Origin: Amycolatopsis alkalitolerans | GTDB taxonomy: Bacteria; Actinomycetota; Actinomycetes; Mycobacteriales; Pseudonocardiaceae | Assembly: GCF_006152065.1 (NCBI RefSeq) | Contig: NZ_VDFW01000017.1 | Location: 83,521-147,520, forward strand | Direction: 5' to 3' | Length of the DNA stretch: 64,000 bases | Made by a program: the position numbers and the translations under genes | The notes under the pieces: model-generated | The model's input: the letters and a program-made list of their open reading frames with translations, nothing else | Database searches by the model: none | What the model was told of the DNA's origin: nothing | Part shown: positions 11,588 through 19,689 of the stretch, in pieces | Position numbering within the stretch: the first letter of the stretch is position 1 | Layout: each line of letters begins with the position of its first letter

Positions 11588-12335
11588 TCCACTTCTGGAG
11601 CGCGGACAGGTCGTAGTCCGGCCCGCCGACGCCGACGGTGAACAGGGACACGCCCAGCTCGCGCAGCTTCGGCCCGAGTTCGGCCGGCTCGCCCTGGACA
11701 CCGGTCGAGATCTCGATCTCGCTCGCGTCGCGGCCGACGTCGGCGCAGTGCTGCTTGAGGATGCCGACCTTGCGCTCGACGACCTCCGGGTCCCCGAAAC
11801 CGTGCCAGATGTCGGCGTGCTTCGCGACGAGCCGGAGCGTCTTCTTCTCGCCGCCCCCACCGATGAGGACCGGGATGTGCCGGGTCGGCGCGGGGTTCAG
11901 CTTGTCCAGGCGGGACTCGATGCGCGGCAGCGCCCCGGCGAGGTCGTTCAGCCGCCCGCCTGCGGTGCCGAACTCGTAGCCGTACTCGTCGTAGTCCTTC
12001 TCGAACCAGCCGGACCCGATGCCGAGGATCAGCCGCCCGTCGCTGATGTGGTCCACCGTGCGGGCCATGTCGGCGAGCAGTTCGGGATTGCGGTAGCTGT
12101 TGCAGGTGACGAGCGCGCCGATCTCCACCCGGGACGTGGCTTCCGCCCAGGCGCCGAGCATGGTCCAGCATTCGTAGTGCAGCCCGTCGGGATCGCCGTA
12201 GAGCGGGAAGAAGTGGTCCCAGTTGAACACGACGTCCGCGCCGAGTTCCTCGGCACGGGCGGCGGTCTCGCGGATGGCCTTGTAGTCGGCGTGCTGCGGC
12301 TGCAGTTGCAGTCCGATGCGAACAGGTCGGGTCAT
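11559..12335 (-). CDS. LLM-class F420-dependent oxidoreductase
   Basis: A 258-residue luciferase-like TIM-barrel protein. The N-terminal RIGLQLQPQHADY strand, DHFFPLYGD, the F420-type TVDHISDGRLILGIGSGW loop and VLIGGGGEKKTLRLVAKHADIW are characteristic of the F420-dependent TIGR03560-like subfamily. These enzymes use reduced or oxidised deazaflavin F420 as a hydride carrier; the substrate is unknown. TAGCCT (12347-12342) lies six bases before the ATG, pointing to a leaderless transcript. That hexamer overlaps the TAG stop codon of the upstream crtI-like gene, so the LLM gene has its own promoter inside an apparent operon. Confidence 0.9.
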   Translation of the reverse strand: MTRPVRIGLQLQPQHADYKAIRETAARAEELGADVVFNWDHFFPLYGDPDGLHYECWTMLGAWAEATSRVEIGALVTCNSYRNPELLADMARTVDHISDGRLILGIGSGWFEKDYDEYGYEFGTAGGRLNDLAGALPRIESRLDKLNPAPTRHIPVLIGGGGEKKTLRLVAKHADIWHGFGDPEVVERKVGILKQHCADVGRDASEIEISTGVQGEPAELGPKLRELGVSLFTVGVGGPDYDLSALQKWISWRDAQNS

Positions 12336-12344
12336 GTCCTTAGG

Positions 12345-13799
12345 CTACGTAATGGTTGTGAGCCGCGCAGCAGCGAGGCGCCCGGAGATCAGCACCGGCG
12401 GGATACCCACCCCTGGTGTGGTACCGCATCCGGCGAGTACGGCGTTTTCGATGCCCCGCACCAGGTTTCGCGGCCGGAACGGCCCGGTCTGGGCGAAGGT
12501 GTGCGCCAGCGAGAACGGGGTGCCCGCGGCCATCCCGCGTTCCGCCCAGTCCCGCGGTGTGACCAGTTCACCGGCGCGGAACGCCTCGCCGAAACCGGTC
12601 AGCCCGCGTGAAGTCAGTACCCGGATGAGTTCCTCGCCGTAGGCCGGGCCGACGCGCGGCCAGTCGATCCGGCCCGCGCGCAGGTTCGGCGCGGGCGCGA
12701 GCACGGAAACGACCTGCCCGCCCGCGCTCAACGCCGGATCGGTCGCGGTCGGGCGGGTCACCAGCAGCGAGGGATCGGACATCAGCCTGCCCTCGCGGAT
12801 GATCTCGGCGAAGGTCCGTTCCCACGCGCCACCGAAGAAGATCGTGTGGTGGTCCAGTTCCGGCCAGCTCCGGTCGGTCTTCCCGTGCAGTACCACTGCG
12901 GAGGGGGAGAACCGCAGCGGAACGGGCCGCCGCGGGCGGCTGCCGAGCAGGCGGTACGCCGTGCTCAGCTCGGTCGCGAGGACGACCGCGTCGCATTCGA
13001 TGCGCTCGCCGGCGCGCGTGCGCACCGCCCGCACGCGCGCGGAAACCCTTTCCAGCCAAGCCGCTTCGGTCTTGAACCGCACGTCCGCGCCGGCTCGCTC
13101 GGCCGCGCCGGCGAGCACCTGCCCGACCCGGGCCATCCCGCCGAGCGGGTAGTACACGCCCGCGATCGTGTCCATGTACGGGATCACGCCGTACGCGCCG
13201 AGCGCGGTCTTCGGGTCCAGACCGGCGTAGAGGGCCTGGAACGAGAACAACCGGCGCAGCCTCTCGTCGCGGAGGAACCGGCCGATCCTCGGCCCGAGGC
13301 GGCCGAAGCCGCCCATCGCGACGAGCTGGACCAACTCCGGCCGCGCGAGGTCGAGCGGGGAGTCGAAGTTGGCGCCGAGGAACCGGTCCTTTTCCACCGC
13401 GTACAACCGCGACAGCCACCGGCGCAGCTTCCGGTAGCCGTCGGCCTCGCGCGCGCCCGCGAACGCGCGGATCTCCGCTTCCATCGCCTCGCCGCCGGTA
13501 TGCACGCCGATCGAGCTGCCATCCGCGAACCGGGCCCGGTACGCGGGATCGAGCCGCACGAGCCGCAGCCGGTTCGGTTCGCCCACGGCCGCGAGCGCCT
13601 CGTCGATCAGCTCCGGCATGGTGAGCACGGTGGCGCCGGTGTCCGCGGTGTAGCCGTCGAACTCGTGCCCGCTCACCCGCCCGCCCGGCCGGTCCTCCAG
13701 TTCCAGCAGGGTGACCCGGCGTCCGGCGCCGAGCAGGTGCAGGGTCGCGGACAGGCCGGCGAGCCCGGCGCCGACCACGACCACATGGTCCGTGCGCAT
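12345..13799 (-). CDS. phytoene desaturase-like FAD-dependent oxidoreductase
   Basis: A 484-residue CrtI-family flavoprotein with the N-terminal dinucleotide-binding motif VVVGAGLAGLSATLHLLGAG, the RPGGRV loop and the C-terminal family signature AGCGTTPGVGIPPVLISGRLAA. CrtI-like enzymes desaturate or saturate polyprenyl chains. Its ATG abuts the TGA of the polyprenyl synthetase, so the pair is one operon and the substrate is likely a product of that synthase. No phytoene synthase gene is in the window, so a true carotenoid role is unproven. Confidence 0.85.
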   Translation of the reverse strand: MRTDHVVVVGAGLAGLSATLHLLGAGRRVTLLELEDRPGGRVSGHEFDGYTADTGATVLTMPELIDEALAAVGEPNRLRLVRLDPAYRARFADGSSIGVHTGGEAMEAEIRAFAGAREADGYRKLRRWLSRLYAVEKDRFLGANFDSPLDLARPELVQLVAMGGFGRLGPRIGRFLRDERLRRLFSFQALYAGLDPKTALGAYGVIPYMDTIAGVYYPLGGMARVGQVLAGAAERAGADVRFKTEAAWLERVSARVRAVRTRAGERIECDAVVLATELSTAYRLLGSRPRRPVPLRFSPSAVVLHGKTDRSWPELDHHTIFFGGAWERTFAEIIREGRLMSDPSLLVTRPTATDPALSAGGQVVSVLAPAPNLRAGRIDWPRVGPAYGEELIRVLTSRGLTGFGEAFRAGELVTPRDWAERGMAAGTPFSLAHTFAQTGPFRPRNLVRGIENAVLAGCGTTPGVGIPPVLISGRLAAARLTTIT

Positions 13800-14864
13800 T
13801 CAGTGCGTCCTCTGGGTCGCCCTGGTCGCGAGATCGGCCAGTGCGCTCTCCGCCGGTTCGATGAGATTCGCTTGCCGCAGCGCCGAAAGCGCCGTCCCGG
13901 TCAGCTCGCCGATCCGGTCCTCCACCGCGGAGACCGCACCGACCTCCCGCAGCGTCGCGCGCACCTCGTCGACCTCCTTTTCGGACAGTGTGGCATTGCC
14001 GAGCGCCGTGGTGATCAGGTCGGCCTGCGCCGCGCCCGCCTGCCGCAGCGCCAGCGCGATCAGCAGGGTTCGCTTGCCCTCGCGCAGATCGTCGCCGGCG
14101 GGCTTGCCGGTGACCGACGGATCCCCGAACACGCCGAGCAGATCGTCCCGCAGCTGAAAGGCGATCCCGAGGTCGCGGCCGAACTCCCGCAGCGCACGGA
14201 CCTGTTCGCCGGGTGCGCCGGCCAGCGCGGCGCCGAGGTGCAGCGGCCGTTCGACGGTGTACGCGGCGGTTTTGAGCCTGCTGACCCGCAACGCGGCTTC
14301 GGCCGAAGTGTCCCCCGTGACCTGCATGTGGACGTCGAGGAACTGCCCGGCCAGTACCTCGGTCCGCATCGCGCGCCAGACCGGCCGCGCGCGGTCGAGC
14401 GCGGCCGCCGGTAACGAGGCCGCGCCGAACATGTCATCGGCCCAGGCGAGCGCGAGGTCGCCGATGACCACGGCCACCGCGAGCCCGAACGAGGCCGGCA
14501 GCCCCGACCAACGCTGGGCGGTGTGCAGGTCGGCGAACGCGACGTGCACCGTCGGCCTGCCGCGGCGCGAGTCGGAGGAGTCGATGAGATCGTCGTGGAT
14601 GAGCGCGCAGGCCTGCACCAGTTCCAGGCTGGCGACCGCTTGCAGCACGCCGTCGGCGTCCGCCTCGTCGCCGCCCGCACCGCGCCAGGCCCACCACGCG
14701 AACGTGGGGCGCAGGCGTTTCCCGCCGCGCAGCACGAACTCGGTGAGCGTTTCGACGCCGGAGGCGAAGCTCGGTTCGGTCGCCTCGATCTGATCGCCCG
14801 CGATCCGCAGGAACCGGGTCAGCACGCGCTCGACGTGTCCCGGCAGATCGGCGTCGTAGTTCAT
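13800..14864 (-). CDS. idsA2: polyprenyl (geranylgeranyl-type) diphosphate synthase
   Basis: A 354-residue trans-isoprenyl diphosphate synthase that elongates allylic diphosphates with isopentenyl diphosphate. The first aspartate-rich motif is IHDDLIDSSDSRRG and the second is FQLRDDLLGVFGD; the substrate-binding GGKRLRP segment is near residue 50. Length and position near pknL and metF match M. tuberculosis idsA2 (Rv2173). It leads an operon with the crtI-like gene. Chain length cannot be told from sequence. The ATG has AGGGAG a few bases upstream. Confidence 0.9.
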   Translation of the reverse strand: MNYDADLPGHVERVLTRFLRIAGDQIEATEPSFASGVETLTEFVLRGGKRLRPTFAWWAWRGAGGDEADADGVLQAVASLELVQACALIHDDLIDSSDSRRGRPTVHVAFADLHTAQRWSGLPASFGLAVAVVIGDLALAWADDMFGAASLPAAALDRARPVWRAMRTEVLAGQFLDVHMQVTGDTSAEAALRVSRLKTAAYTVERPLHLGAALAGAPGEQVRALREFGRDLGIAFQLRDDLLGVFGDPSVTGKPAGDDLREGKRTLLIALALRQAGAAQADLITTALGNATLSEKEVDEVRATLREVGAVSAVEDRIGELTGTALSALRQANLIEPAESALADLATRATQRTH

Positions 14865-14892
14865 CTCCCTATCGTCCCTGTAGTCTCGCGAT

Positions 14893-15660
14893 GTGGCGAC
14901 ACTCGTGACGTTTCATGCCCATCCGGACGACGAATCCATCGCCTGCGGCGGGGTGATGCGCAAGGCGTTCGAGGACGGGCATCGCGTGATTCTCGTCGTG
15001 GCGACCCGCGGCGAGCACGGCGAGGTACCCGACGGCTTCCTCGCCGAGGGCGAACCGTTGTGGCAGCGGCGGGTAGCCGAGACCACGGCGGCGGCCGAAA
15101 TCCTCGGCGTGGCCCGCGTCGAGTTCCTCGACTACACCGACTCCGGGATGGTGGGCGAACCGACCAACGACGAGCCGGGCTCGTTCTGGACCGCGCCCGT
15201 CGGGGAAGCCGCGCGGAAGCTCGCGGAGATCCTGCGTGAGGAAGACGCGGAAGTCCTGACCTGCTACGACGACAACGGGAACTACGGGCATCCCGACCAC
15301 ATCCAGGTGCACCGGGTCGGGATGCGGGCGGCCGAACTGGCCGGCACCCCGAGGGTGTTCCAGGCCACTACGAGCCGCGAGCACATGATCCGCGGGATGG
15401 CCTCGATGGGCGGTGAGCTGCCGTCCGAAGAGCAGATGGCGAACCTGGGCAAGCCCGAGTCGGAGATCAACACGACGGTCGACGTGACGCCGTGGGTCGA
15501 GTACAAACGAGCGGCGATGCGCGCCCACGCGAGCCAGATCAGCGAGGAGTCGTTCTTCCTCGCCATGCCCGATGACCAGTTCGGCTACGTGTTCGGCACC
15601 GAGTGGTTCATCCGCCCGGGCCAGGAGCCCGGCGTCACCGGCGACGACCTGTTCAAGTGA
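14893..15660 (+). CDS. PIG-L family deacetylase (LmbE-like)
   Basis: A 255-residue zinc-dependent N-acetylglucosaminyl deacetylase-type protein. The metal-binding AHPDDE motif is at residues 9-14 and the second His region is NYGHPDHIQVHR. Relatives include MshB and Mca of mycothiol biosynthesis and detoxification, but the sequence alone does not show which amide is hydrolysed. GTG 14893 lies six bases after TAGTCT (14881-14886), so the mRNA is probably leaderless. It is divergent from idsA2 with 28 bp between starts and overlaps the convergent hydrolase by 8 bp. Confidence 0.87.
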   Translation: MATLVTFHAHPDDESIACGGVMRKAFEDGHRVILVVATRGEHGEVPDGFLAEGEPLWQRRVAETTAAAEILGVARVEFLDYTDSGMVGEPTNDEPGSFWTAPVGEAARKLAEILREEDAEVLTCYDDNGNYGHPDHIQVHRVGMRAAELAGTPRVFQATTSREHMIRGMASMGGELPSEEQMANLGKPESEINTTVDVTPWVEYKRAAMRAHASQISEESFFLAMPDDQFGYVFGTEWFIRPGQEPGVTGDDLFK

Positions 15661-16453
15661 GCGTGCCGGCGCCGAAGATCACGTCCGTGACCTCGGTCGA
15701 GCGCAGGTAGGCCCCTGGCGTCTGGAACTCCCACATGCCGGCGCGGATCCGGATGTCCTCGTCGGGGCCGGACCGCCGTGCCGCCTCACCGTGCGGGACC
15801 GCCGCGATGTCGTCCGGGTCGGCGAGGTTGATCCAGCGCCGCACGCCGGGCGGGCGGCCGTGGTCGCCCGGCTCGAGGTGGTCCGCCACCACGCCGGGCA
15901 TGGCCAGCGGGCTGCCGAGGGTGACGAGCAGGCCGATGTCGTGATCCTGGTGCGCGCAAAGGGATTCGTACGCCACGACGCTGCCGAGCGAGTGGGCCAC
16001 GACGACGTCGGGTTCGAACCGGGCGATCGCGTCCGCCACGGTCCGCCGCACCGCTTCGCGAGCGTCGTGATCGGACAGGTAGGCGTTCAGCTCACGGCAG
16101 AAGGTCAGGGCGAACAGCCGGGTGGCGGAGCCGTGCGTACGGGCGAGCCAGTCCCCGGCGCGGGGCACGTTCCCGGTGAGCGCGGGGTTGAGCAGTCGCA
16201 TCCAGTCGACGAACAGTCCCTGCTCGGCGGGCTCCAGCATCGCCGGGTCCTCTTCGACGGGCGGGCCGCCACCGGGGTGCAGCAGGTGCGCGTAGTAGGC
16301 CATCTGCAGGTCGACGGAGGAGTTCGCGGGCATGGCCGTGCCGAGATGGCGGAACCAGTCGGTGGCGAGCGCCGTCGCCGCTCGTTCGGGCGAACTTGTA
16401 CGGCGGTGATAGCGGTGCGCGCCGACACCGTGCACACCCAGGACCCGCAGCAT
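15653..16453 (-). CDS. alpha/beta hydrolase-like protein
   Basis: A 266-residue protein with a nucleophile elbow AHSLGSVVAYES (near residue 165) and an N-terminal strand followed by GVHGVG, an oxyanion-hole-like turn. The late VRRWINLADPDDIAAVPHG segment resembles lipase-like hydrolases in which Asp and His complete the triad. Substrate and pathway are unknown. ATG 16453 was chosen because GGGGAGAGG precedes it and the preceding in-frame codons run through the structured element at 16512-16604. Confidence 0.75.
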   Translation of the reverse strand: MLRVLGVHGVGAHRYHRRTSSPERAATALATDWFRHLGTAMPANSSVDLQMAYYAHLLHPGGGPPVEEDPAMLEPAEQGLFVDWMRLLNPALTGNVPRAGDWLARTHGSATRLFALTFCRELNAYLSDHDAREAVRRTVADAIARFEPDVVVAHSLGSVVAYESLCAHQDHDIGLLVTLGSPLAMPGVVADHLEPGDHGRPPGVRRWINLADPDDIAAVPHGEAARRSGPDEDIRIRAGMWEFQTPGAYLRSTEVTDVIFGAGTLT

Positions 16454-16511
16454 CCCTCTCCCCGTTCGTCTCCGTCCGGACAGGGGAGTAGTCGTTCGAG
16501 CGCGGTGCGTC

Positions 16512-16604
16512 GTTACCAATCCGACCGAAAGTAGGCGGACACGGTCTGCAGCCGACCTGCTCGTAGACACCCGTTTCCGCCGTGGCTGCCGTCGGATTGG
16601 TAAC
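16512..16604. ncRNA. 93-nt structured element, copy 1 (covarying stem with conserved internal loop)
   Basis: Perfect 14-bp terminal arms, GTTACCAATCCGAC (16512-16525) and GTCGGATTGGTAAC (16591-16604), enclose an internal loop with CGAAAGTA on one side and GTGGCTGCC on the other. A second stem follows, GGCGGA (16534-16539) with TCCGCC (16576-16581). A second copy at 34424-34515 has the same internal loop but different, still paired, arms. The element lies between the LysR stop and the hydrolase start, both on the minus strand. Whether it acts as RNA (a LysR 3' structure) or as DNA, and on which strand, cannot be decided here. Confidence 0.55.
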
Positions 16605-16627
16605 AAACGGCACAGCACCTACCGCGG

Positions 16628-17500
16628 TCAGGTGTGCAGTCGCTCGGCCGCGGCCTGGATGGCGTCCGACAGCGCGGCGGTGGGCCCGCGCAGTGCGGAA
16701 CGGCGGGCCGTCAGGACGAACTCGACCTCACCCGGATCCGGCAGGCCGTGCCCAGCGGGTAGTTCGGCCAGGCCCGGCGGGATGAGGCTGCGCGCGAACA
16801 CGACCACGCCGAGCCCGGCCAGCGCGGCGGCGCGCAGCCCGTTGAGGCTGCCGCTCGTGCATACGATCCGCCAGTGCCGGCCACTCCGGCGCAACGCTTC
16901 CAGCGCGTGGTCCCGGGTGATGCTCGGCGGCGGGTAGGCGATCAGCGGCACCGGGTACGCCGCGTCCAGTTCGATGCCGTCGCGCCCGGCCCACACCAGC
17001 TGGTCGGTCCACAGTGCACCGGCGGCGTCCTCGTCCGTGAGCCGCTTGCACAGCACCAGGTCGAGCTCGCCGGCGCGTAGTTGCCCGTGCAGTATCCCGG
17101 ACAGCGCGACGGTCAGCTCGAGGTCCACCTGCGGATGCGAGCGGCGGAACTCGCCGAGGATGTCGGGCAGCGGCCCGACCACGAAGTCCTCCGAAGCGCC
17201 GAAACGCACCCGGCCACGCAGTTCGGTGCCTGTGAAATAACTCATAGCGCGGTCGATCGTGTCGATGACATTGCCCGCGAAACCGAGCATCGCCTCCCCG
17301 TCGGAGGTCAGCTCCACCGAATGCGTGTCCCGCACGAAAAGCTGCTGTGTGCTCGCCTGCTCGAGCTTGCGAATGTGCTGGCTGACAGTGGATTGCCGCA
17401 GTCCGAGCCGCTGCGCGGCGCGGGTGAAACTGCGGGTTTCCGCGACCGTGAGGAAGGTCTTGAGCCACACCGGATCGAGCACACGGAAACCGTATATCAC
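16628..17500 (-). CDS. LysR-family transcriptional regulator
   Basis: A 290-residue LTTR. The N-terminal winged helix (LDPVWLKTFLTVAETRSFTR, then AAQRLGLRQSTVSQHIRKLE) binds DNA and the rest is the two-lobed effector domain, with GRVRFGASEDFVVGPLPDIL opening it. It is divergent from the SBF-type symporter gene at 17596 and probably controls it through the ATAACGGTTAT palindrome between them. The start is either GTG 17500 or the in-frame GTG at 17482, which would begin at VLDPVWL as most LTTRs do. Confidence 0.9.
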   Translation of the reverse strand: MIYGFRVLDPVWLKTFLTVAETRSFTRAAQRLGLRQSTVSQHIRKLEQASTQQLFVRDTHSVELTSDGEAMLGFAGNVIDTIDRAMSYFTGTELRGRVRFGASEDFVVGPLPDILGEFRRSHPQVDLELTVALSGILHGQLRAGELDLVLCKRLTDEDAAGALWTDQLVWAGRDGIELDAAYPVPLIAYPPPSITRDHALEALRRSGRHWRIVCTSGSLNGLRAAALAGLGVVVFARSLIPPGLAELPAGHGLPDPGEVEFVLTARRSALRGPTAALSDAIQAAAERLHT

Positions 17501-17508
17501 GAACCGCG

Positions 17509-17519
17509 ATAACGGTTAT
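17509..17519. promoter_or_regulatory. putative LysR operator
   Basis: ATAAC-G-GTTAT is a perfect dyad in the 95-bp divergent region between the LysR gene and the transporter. Its size fits the core of a T-N11-A LTTR box. It starts 9 bp from the regulator start codon, so autoregulation together with control of the transporter is likely. Confidence 0.5.
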
Positions 17520-17595
17520 GGCAGCAATCATACTTCACAATCGATGCGGGTGACCGGATGATCGGTGTCATCCAGCGAAGGGGAGAGGACCATTC

Positions 17596-18597
17596 ATGCG
17601 TGGGGCCACGCTGCTCGCGAAGACCCGGATCGACCCGTTCATCATCGGCATCCTCGCCACGGTCGGCGTGGCGTGCGTGCTGCCCGCGCGGGGCCAGGGC
17701 GCCGGCATCGCTTCGGTCGTGAGCACGGTGGGGGTCGGCGCGCTGTTCTTCCTCTACGGCGCGCGACTGTCCACAGCGGAGGCGATGGCGGGGCTGCGGC
17801 ACTGGCGGCTGCACCTGGCGATCCTGGCCTCGACCTTCGTCCTGTTCCCGGCGCTGGGCCTGGTGACCAAGCTGCTGCCGTCGGCGCTGCTGAGCCCGGC
17901 GCTGGTGGCCGGCGTGATCTTCCTGTGCGCGCTGCCCTCGACGGTGAACTCGTCCATCGCGTTCACCTCGATCGCCCGCGGCAACGTCGCGGCGGCGATC
18001 TGTGCCGCGTCGTTCTCCAGCATCATCGGCATCGTGCTCACCCCGCTGCTGGTCGGGTTGCTGCTGAACACGGCGGGCAGCGGGTTTTCCTGGCACGCGG
18101 TGACCTCGATCGTGCTGCAACTGCTCGTCCCGTTCGTCGCCGGGCAGGTGCTGCGGCCCTGGATCGGTGGCTGGATCACCGCGCGCAAGAAGGTGCTCGG
18201 CCGCGCCGACCGGAGCGTCATCCTGATCATCGTGTACACCGCGTTCAGCGAGGGTGTCGCGGCCGGGATCTGGCACCAGCTCAGCTGGCTGTCGCTGATC
18301 GTGCTGCTCGCGGTGAACGTCGCGCTGTTCTTCGCCGTGCTGGGCGTGCTGAAGTTCGCCACCCGGCGGCTGGGCTTCGCGCGCGAGGACCGGATCGCGA
18401 TCATCTTCGCCGGATCGAAGAAGAGCCTGGCCAGCGGGCTGCCGATGGCCACCGTGCTGTTCCCGGCGCACAGCGTCGGGCTCATCGTGCTGCCGCTGAT
18501 GCTGTTCCACCAGGCCCAGCTGATGATCTGCGCGGTGCTCGCGCGCCGCTGGGGCGCCGAGGTGAAGGACCGGGAACTCGCCCCCGCGGCGGCGTGA
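17596..18597 (+). CDS. bile acid:sodium symporter family transporter (SBF-like)
   Basis: A 333-residue membrane protein with about ten hydrophobic segments and the SBF-like (YfeH/PF13593) features. These are LFFLYGARLSTAEAM near residue 50, the helix-break CALPSTVNSSIAFTSIARGN near 115-135, and FAGSKKSLASGLPMATVLFP near 275. Family members move organic anions with sodium or act on metabolite homeostasis; the substrate is unknown. The ATG follows GGGAGAGG. It is divergent from a LysR regulator that is the probable controller. Confidence 0.88.
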   Translation: MRGATLLAKTRIDPFIIGILATVGVACVLPARGQGAGIASVVSTVGVGALFFLYGARLSTAEAMAGLRHWRLHLAILASTFVLFPALGLVTKLLPSALLSPALVAGVIFLCALPSTVNSSIAFTSIARGNVAAAICAASFSSIIGIVLTPLLVGLLLNTAGSGFSWHAVTSIVLQLLVPFVAGQVLRPWIGGWITARKKVLGRADRSVILIIVYTAFSEGVAAGIWHQLSWLSLIVLLAVNVALFFAVLGVLKFATRRLGFAREDRIAIIFAGSKKSLASGLPMATVLFPAHSVGLIVLPLMLFHQAQLMICAVLARRWGAEVKDRELAPAAA

Positions 18598-18730
18598 GTC
18601 CCGGGGTTCGCGTTCGAGCGTGACTGGCGCGAAGTCATGACCCGAGCCGCCGAGACGCTGGACGTCTGGCCGGCCTGATCTGATCGCTCACCGGTCCGCC
18701 GGAACTCGCCGCGTGCTTCCCATGACCTGA

Positions 18731-18764
18731 GACATATGTCGCGGGCGCGGTACGCCTCTAGTAT
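18731..18764 (+). promoter_or_regulatory. metF promoter with palindrome at the -35 position
   Basis: TAGTAT (18759-18764) lies six bases before the metF ATG, typical of a leaderless start. The perfect palindrome GACATATGTC (18731-18740) covers the place of the -35 box and could be an operator. The remaining intergenic sequence (18598-18730) shows nothing recognisable. Confidence 0.45.
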
Positions 18765-18770
18765 TAGGGC

Positions 18771-19655
18771 ATGACGTCGGTCGTCGAGCGTGTGCAGGGC
18801 GATGCCCCGGTGTTCTCGGTGGAGTTCTTCCCACCCCGTGACGCCGCGGACGAGGCCGTCCTGTGGCGGTCGATCCGCGAGCTCGAGGCGTTCGACCCGG
18901 CGTACATGTCGATCACCTACGGCGCGGGCGGGTCGAGCCGCGACGGCACGATCCGCAACATCGCGCGCGCCGCGACCGAGACCACGCTGGTCCCGATGGG
19001 GCACCTGACCGCGGTCGACCACTCGGTGGCGGAGTTGCGCAACGTCATCGGCTGGTACGCGGCCGTCGGCGTGCGGAACATCCTCGCGCTCCGCGGGGAC
19101 CCGCCGGGTGACCCGTACGGCGAGTGGATCCCGCATCCGCAGGGCCTCAGCTACGCCGAGGAGCTGGTCGAGCTGGTCCGCTCGCTGGGTGACTTCTGCG
19201 TCGGCGTCTCGGCGTTCCCGTACGGCCACCCGCGCTCGCCCGATCTCGAAACCGACACCAAGCATCTCGTCCGGAAGTTCAAGGCCGGTGCCCAGTTCGG
19301 TATCGCGCAGCTGTTCTTCCAGGCCGAGGACTTCCTGCGGCTGCGCGACCGGGTGGCGGCCGCGGGCAGCGACGCGCTGCTCATCCCGGGCGTCATGCCG
19401 CTGACCACGCCGCGCACCCTGAAGACCACGATCAAGCTCTCGGGAGCGCCGTGCCCGCAGTGGCTGCTGGACCGGCTCGAGCCGCTGGAGAACGATCCCA
19501 AGGCCTTCCGCGCCGAGGGGCTCGACGTGGTCACCGAGCTGTGCGAGCGGCTCATCGCCGAGGGCGTGCCAGACCTGCACTTCTACACGTTCAACCGGTC
19601 GAAGGCCACGAGCGAGGTCGTCAGCCGGCTCGGCCTGATCCCGGCGCGCACCTGA
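18771..19655 (+). CDS. metF: 5,10-methylenetetrahydrofolate reductase
   Basis: A 294-residue TIM-barrel flavoprotein that reduces methylene-THF to methyl-THF for methionine synthesis. Diagnostic parts are FSVEFFPPRD (with the catalytic Glu) near residue 15, SITYGAGGSS near 46, NILALRGDPPGD near 103 and AQFGIAQLFFQAEDF near 178. Length is that of bacterial MetF. In mycobacteria an MTHFR-like gene also lies near idsA2. Leaderless transcription is likely (see the promoter entry). Confidence 0.94.
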   Translation: MTSVVERVQGDAPVFSVEFFPPRDAADEAVLWRSIRELEAFDPAYMSITYGAGGSSRDGTIRNIARAATETTLVPMGHLTAVDHSVAELRNVIGWYAAVGVRNILALRGDPPGDPYGEWIPHPQGLSYAEELVELVRSLGDFCVGVSAFPYGHPRSPDLETDTKHLVRKFKAGAQFGIAQLFFQAEDFLRLRDRVAAAGSDALLIPGVMPLTTPRTLKTTIKLSGAPCPQWLLDRLEPLENDPKAFRAEGLDVVTELCERLIAEGVPDLHFYTFNRSKATSEVVSRLGLIPART

Positions 19656-19689
19656 AACCCGCTTGCCGCCGGCAGGTAGGTTGGGCCCC

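Noticed and set aside
16512..16604. Integron attC site or MITE
   Set aside because: The ends do not follow the RYYYAAC...GTTRRRY rule of attC, and the outer arms differ between the copies while staying paired, unlike MITE ends.
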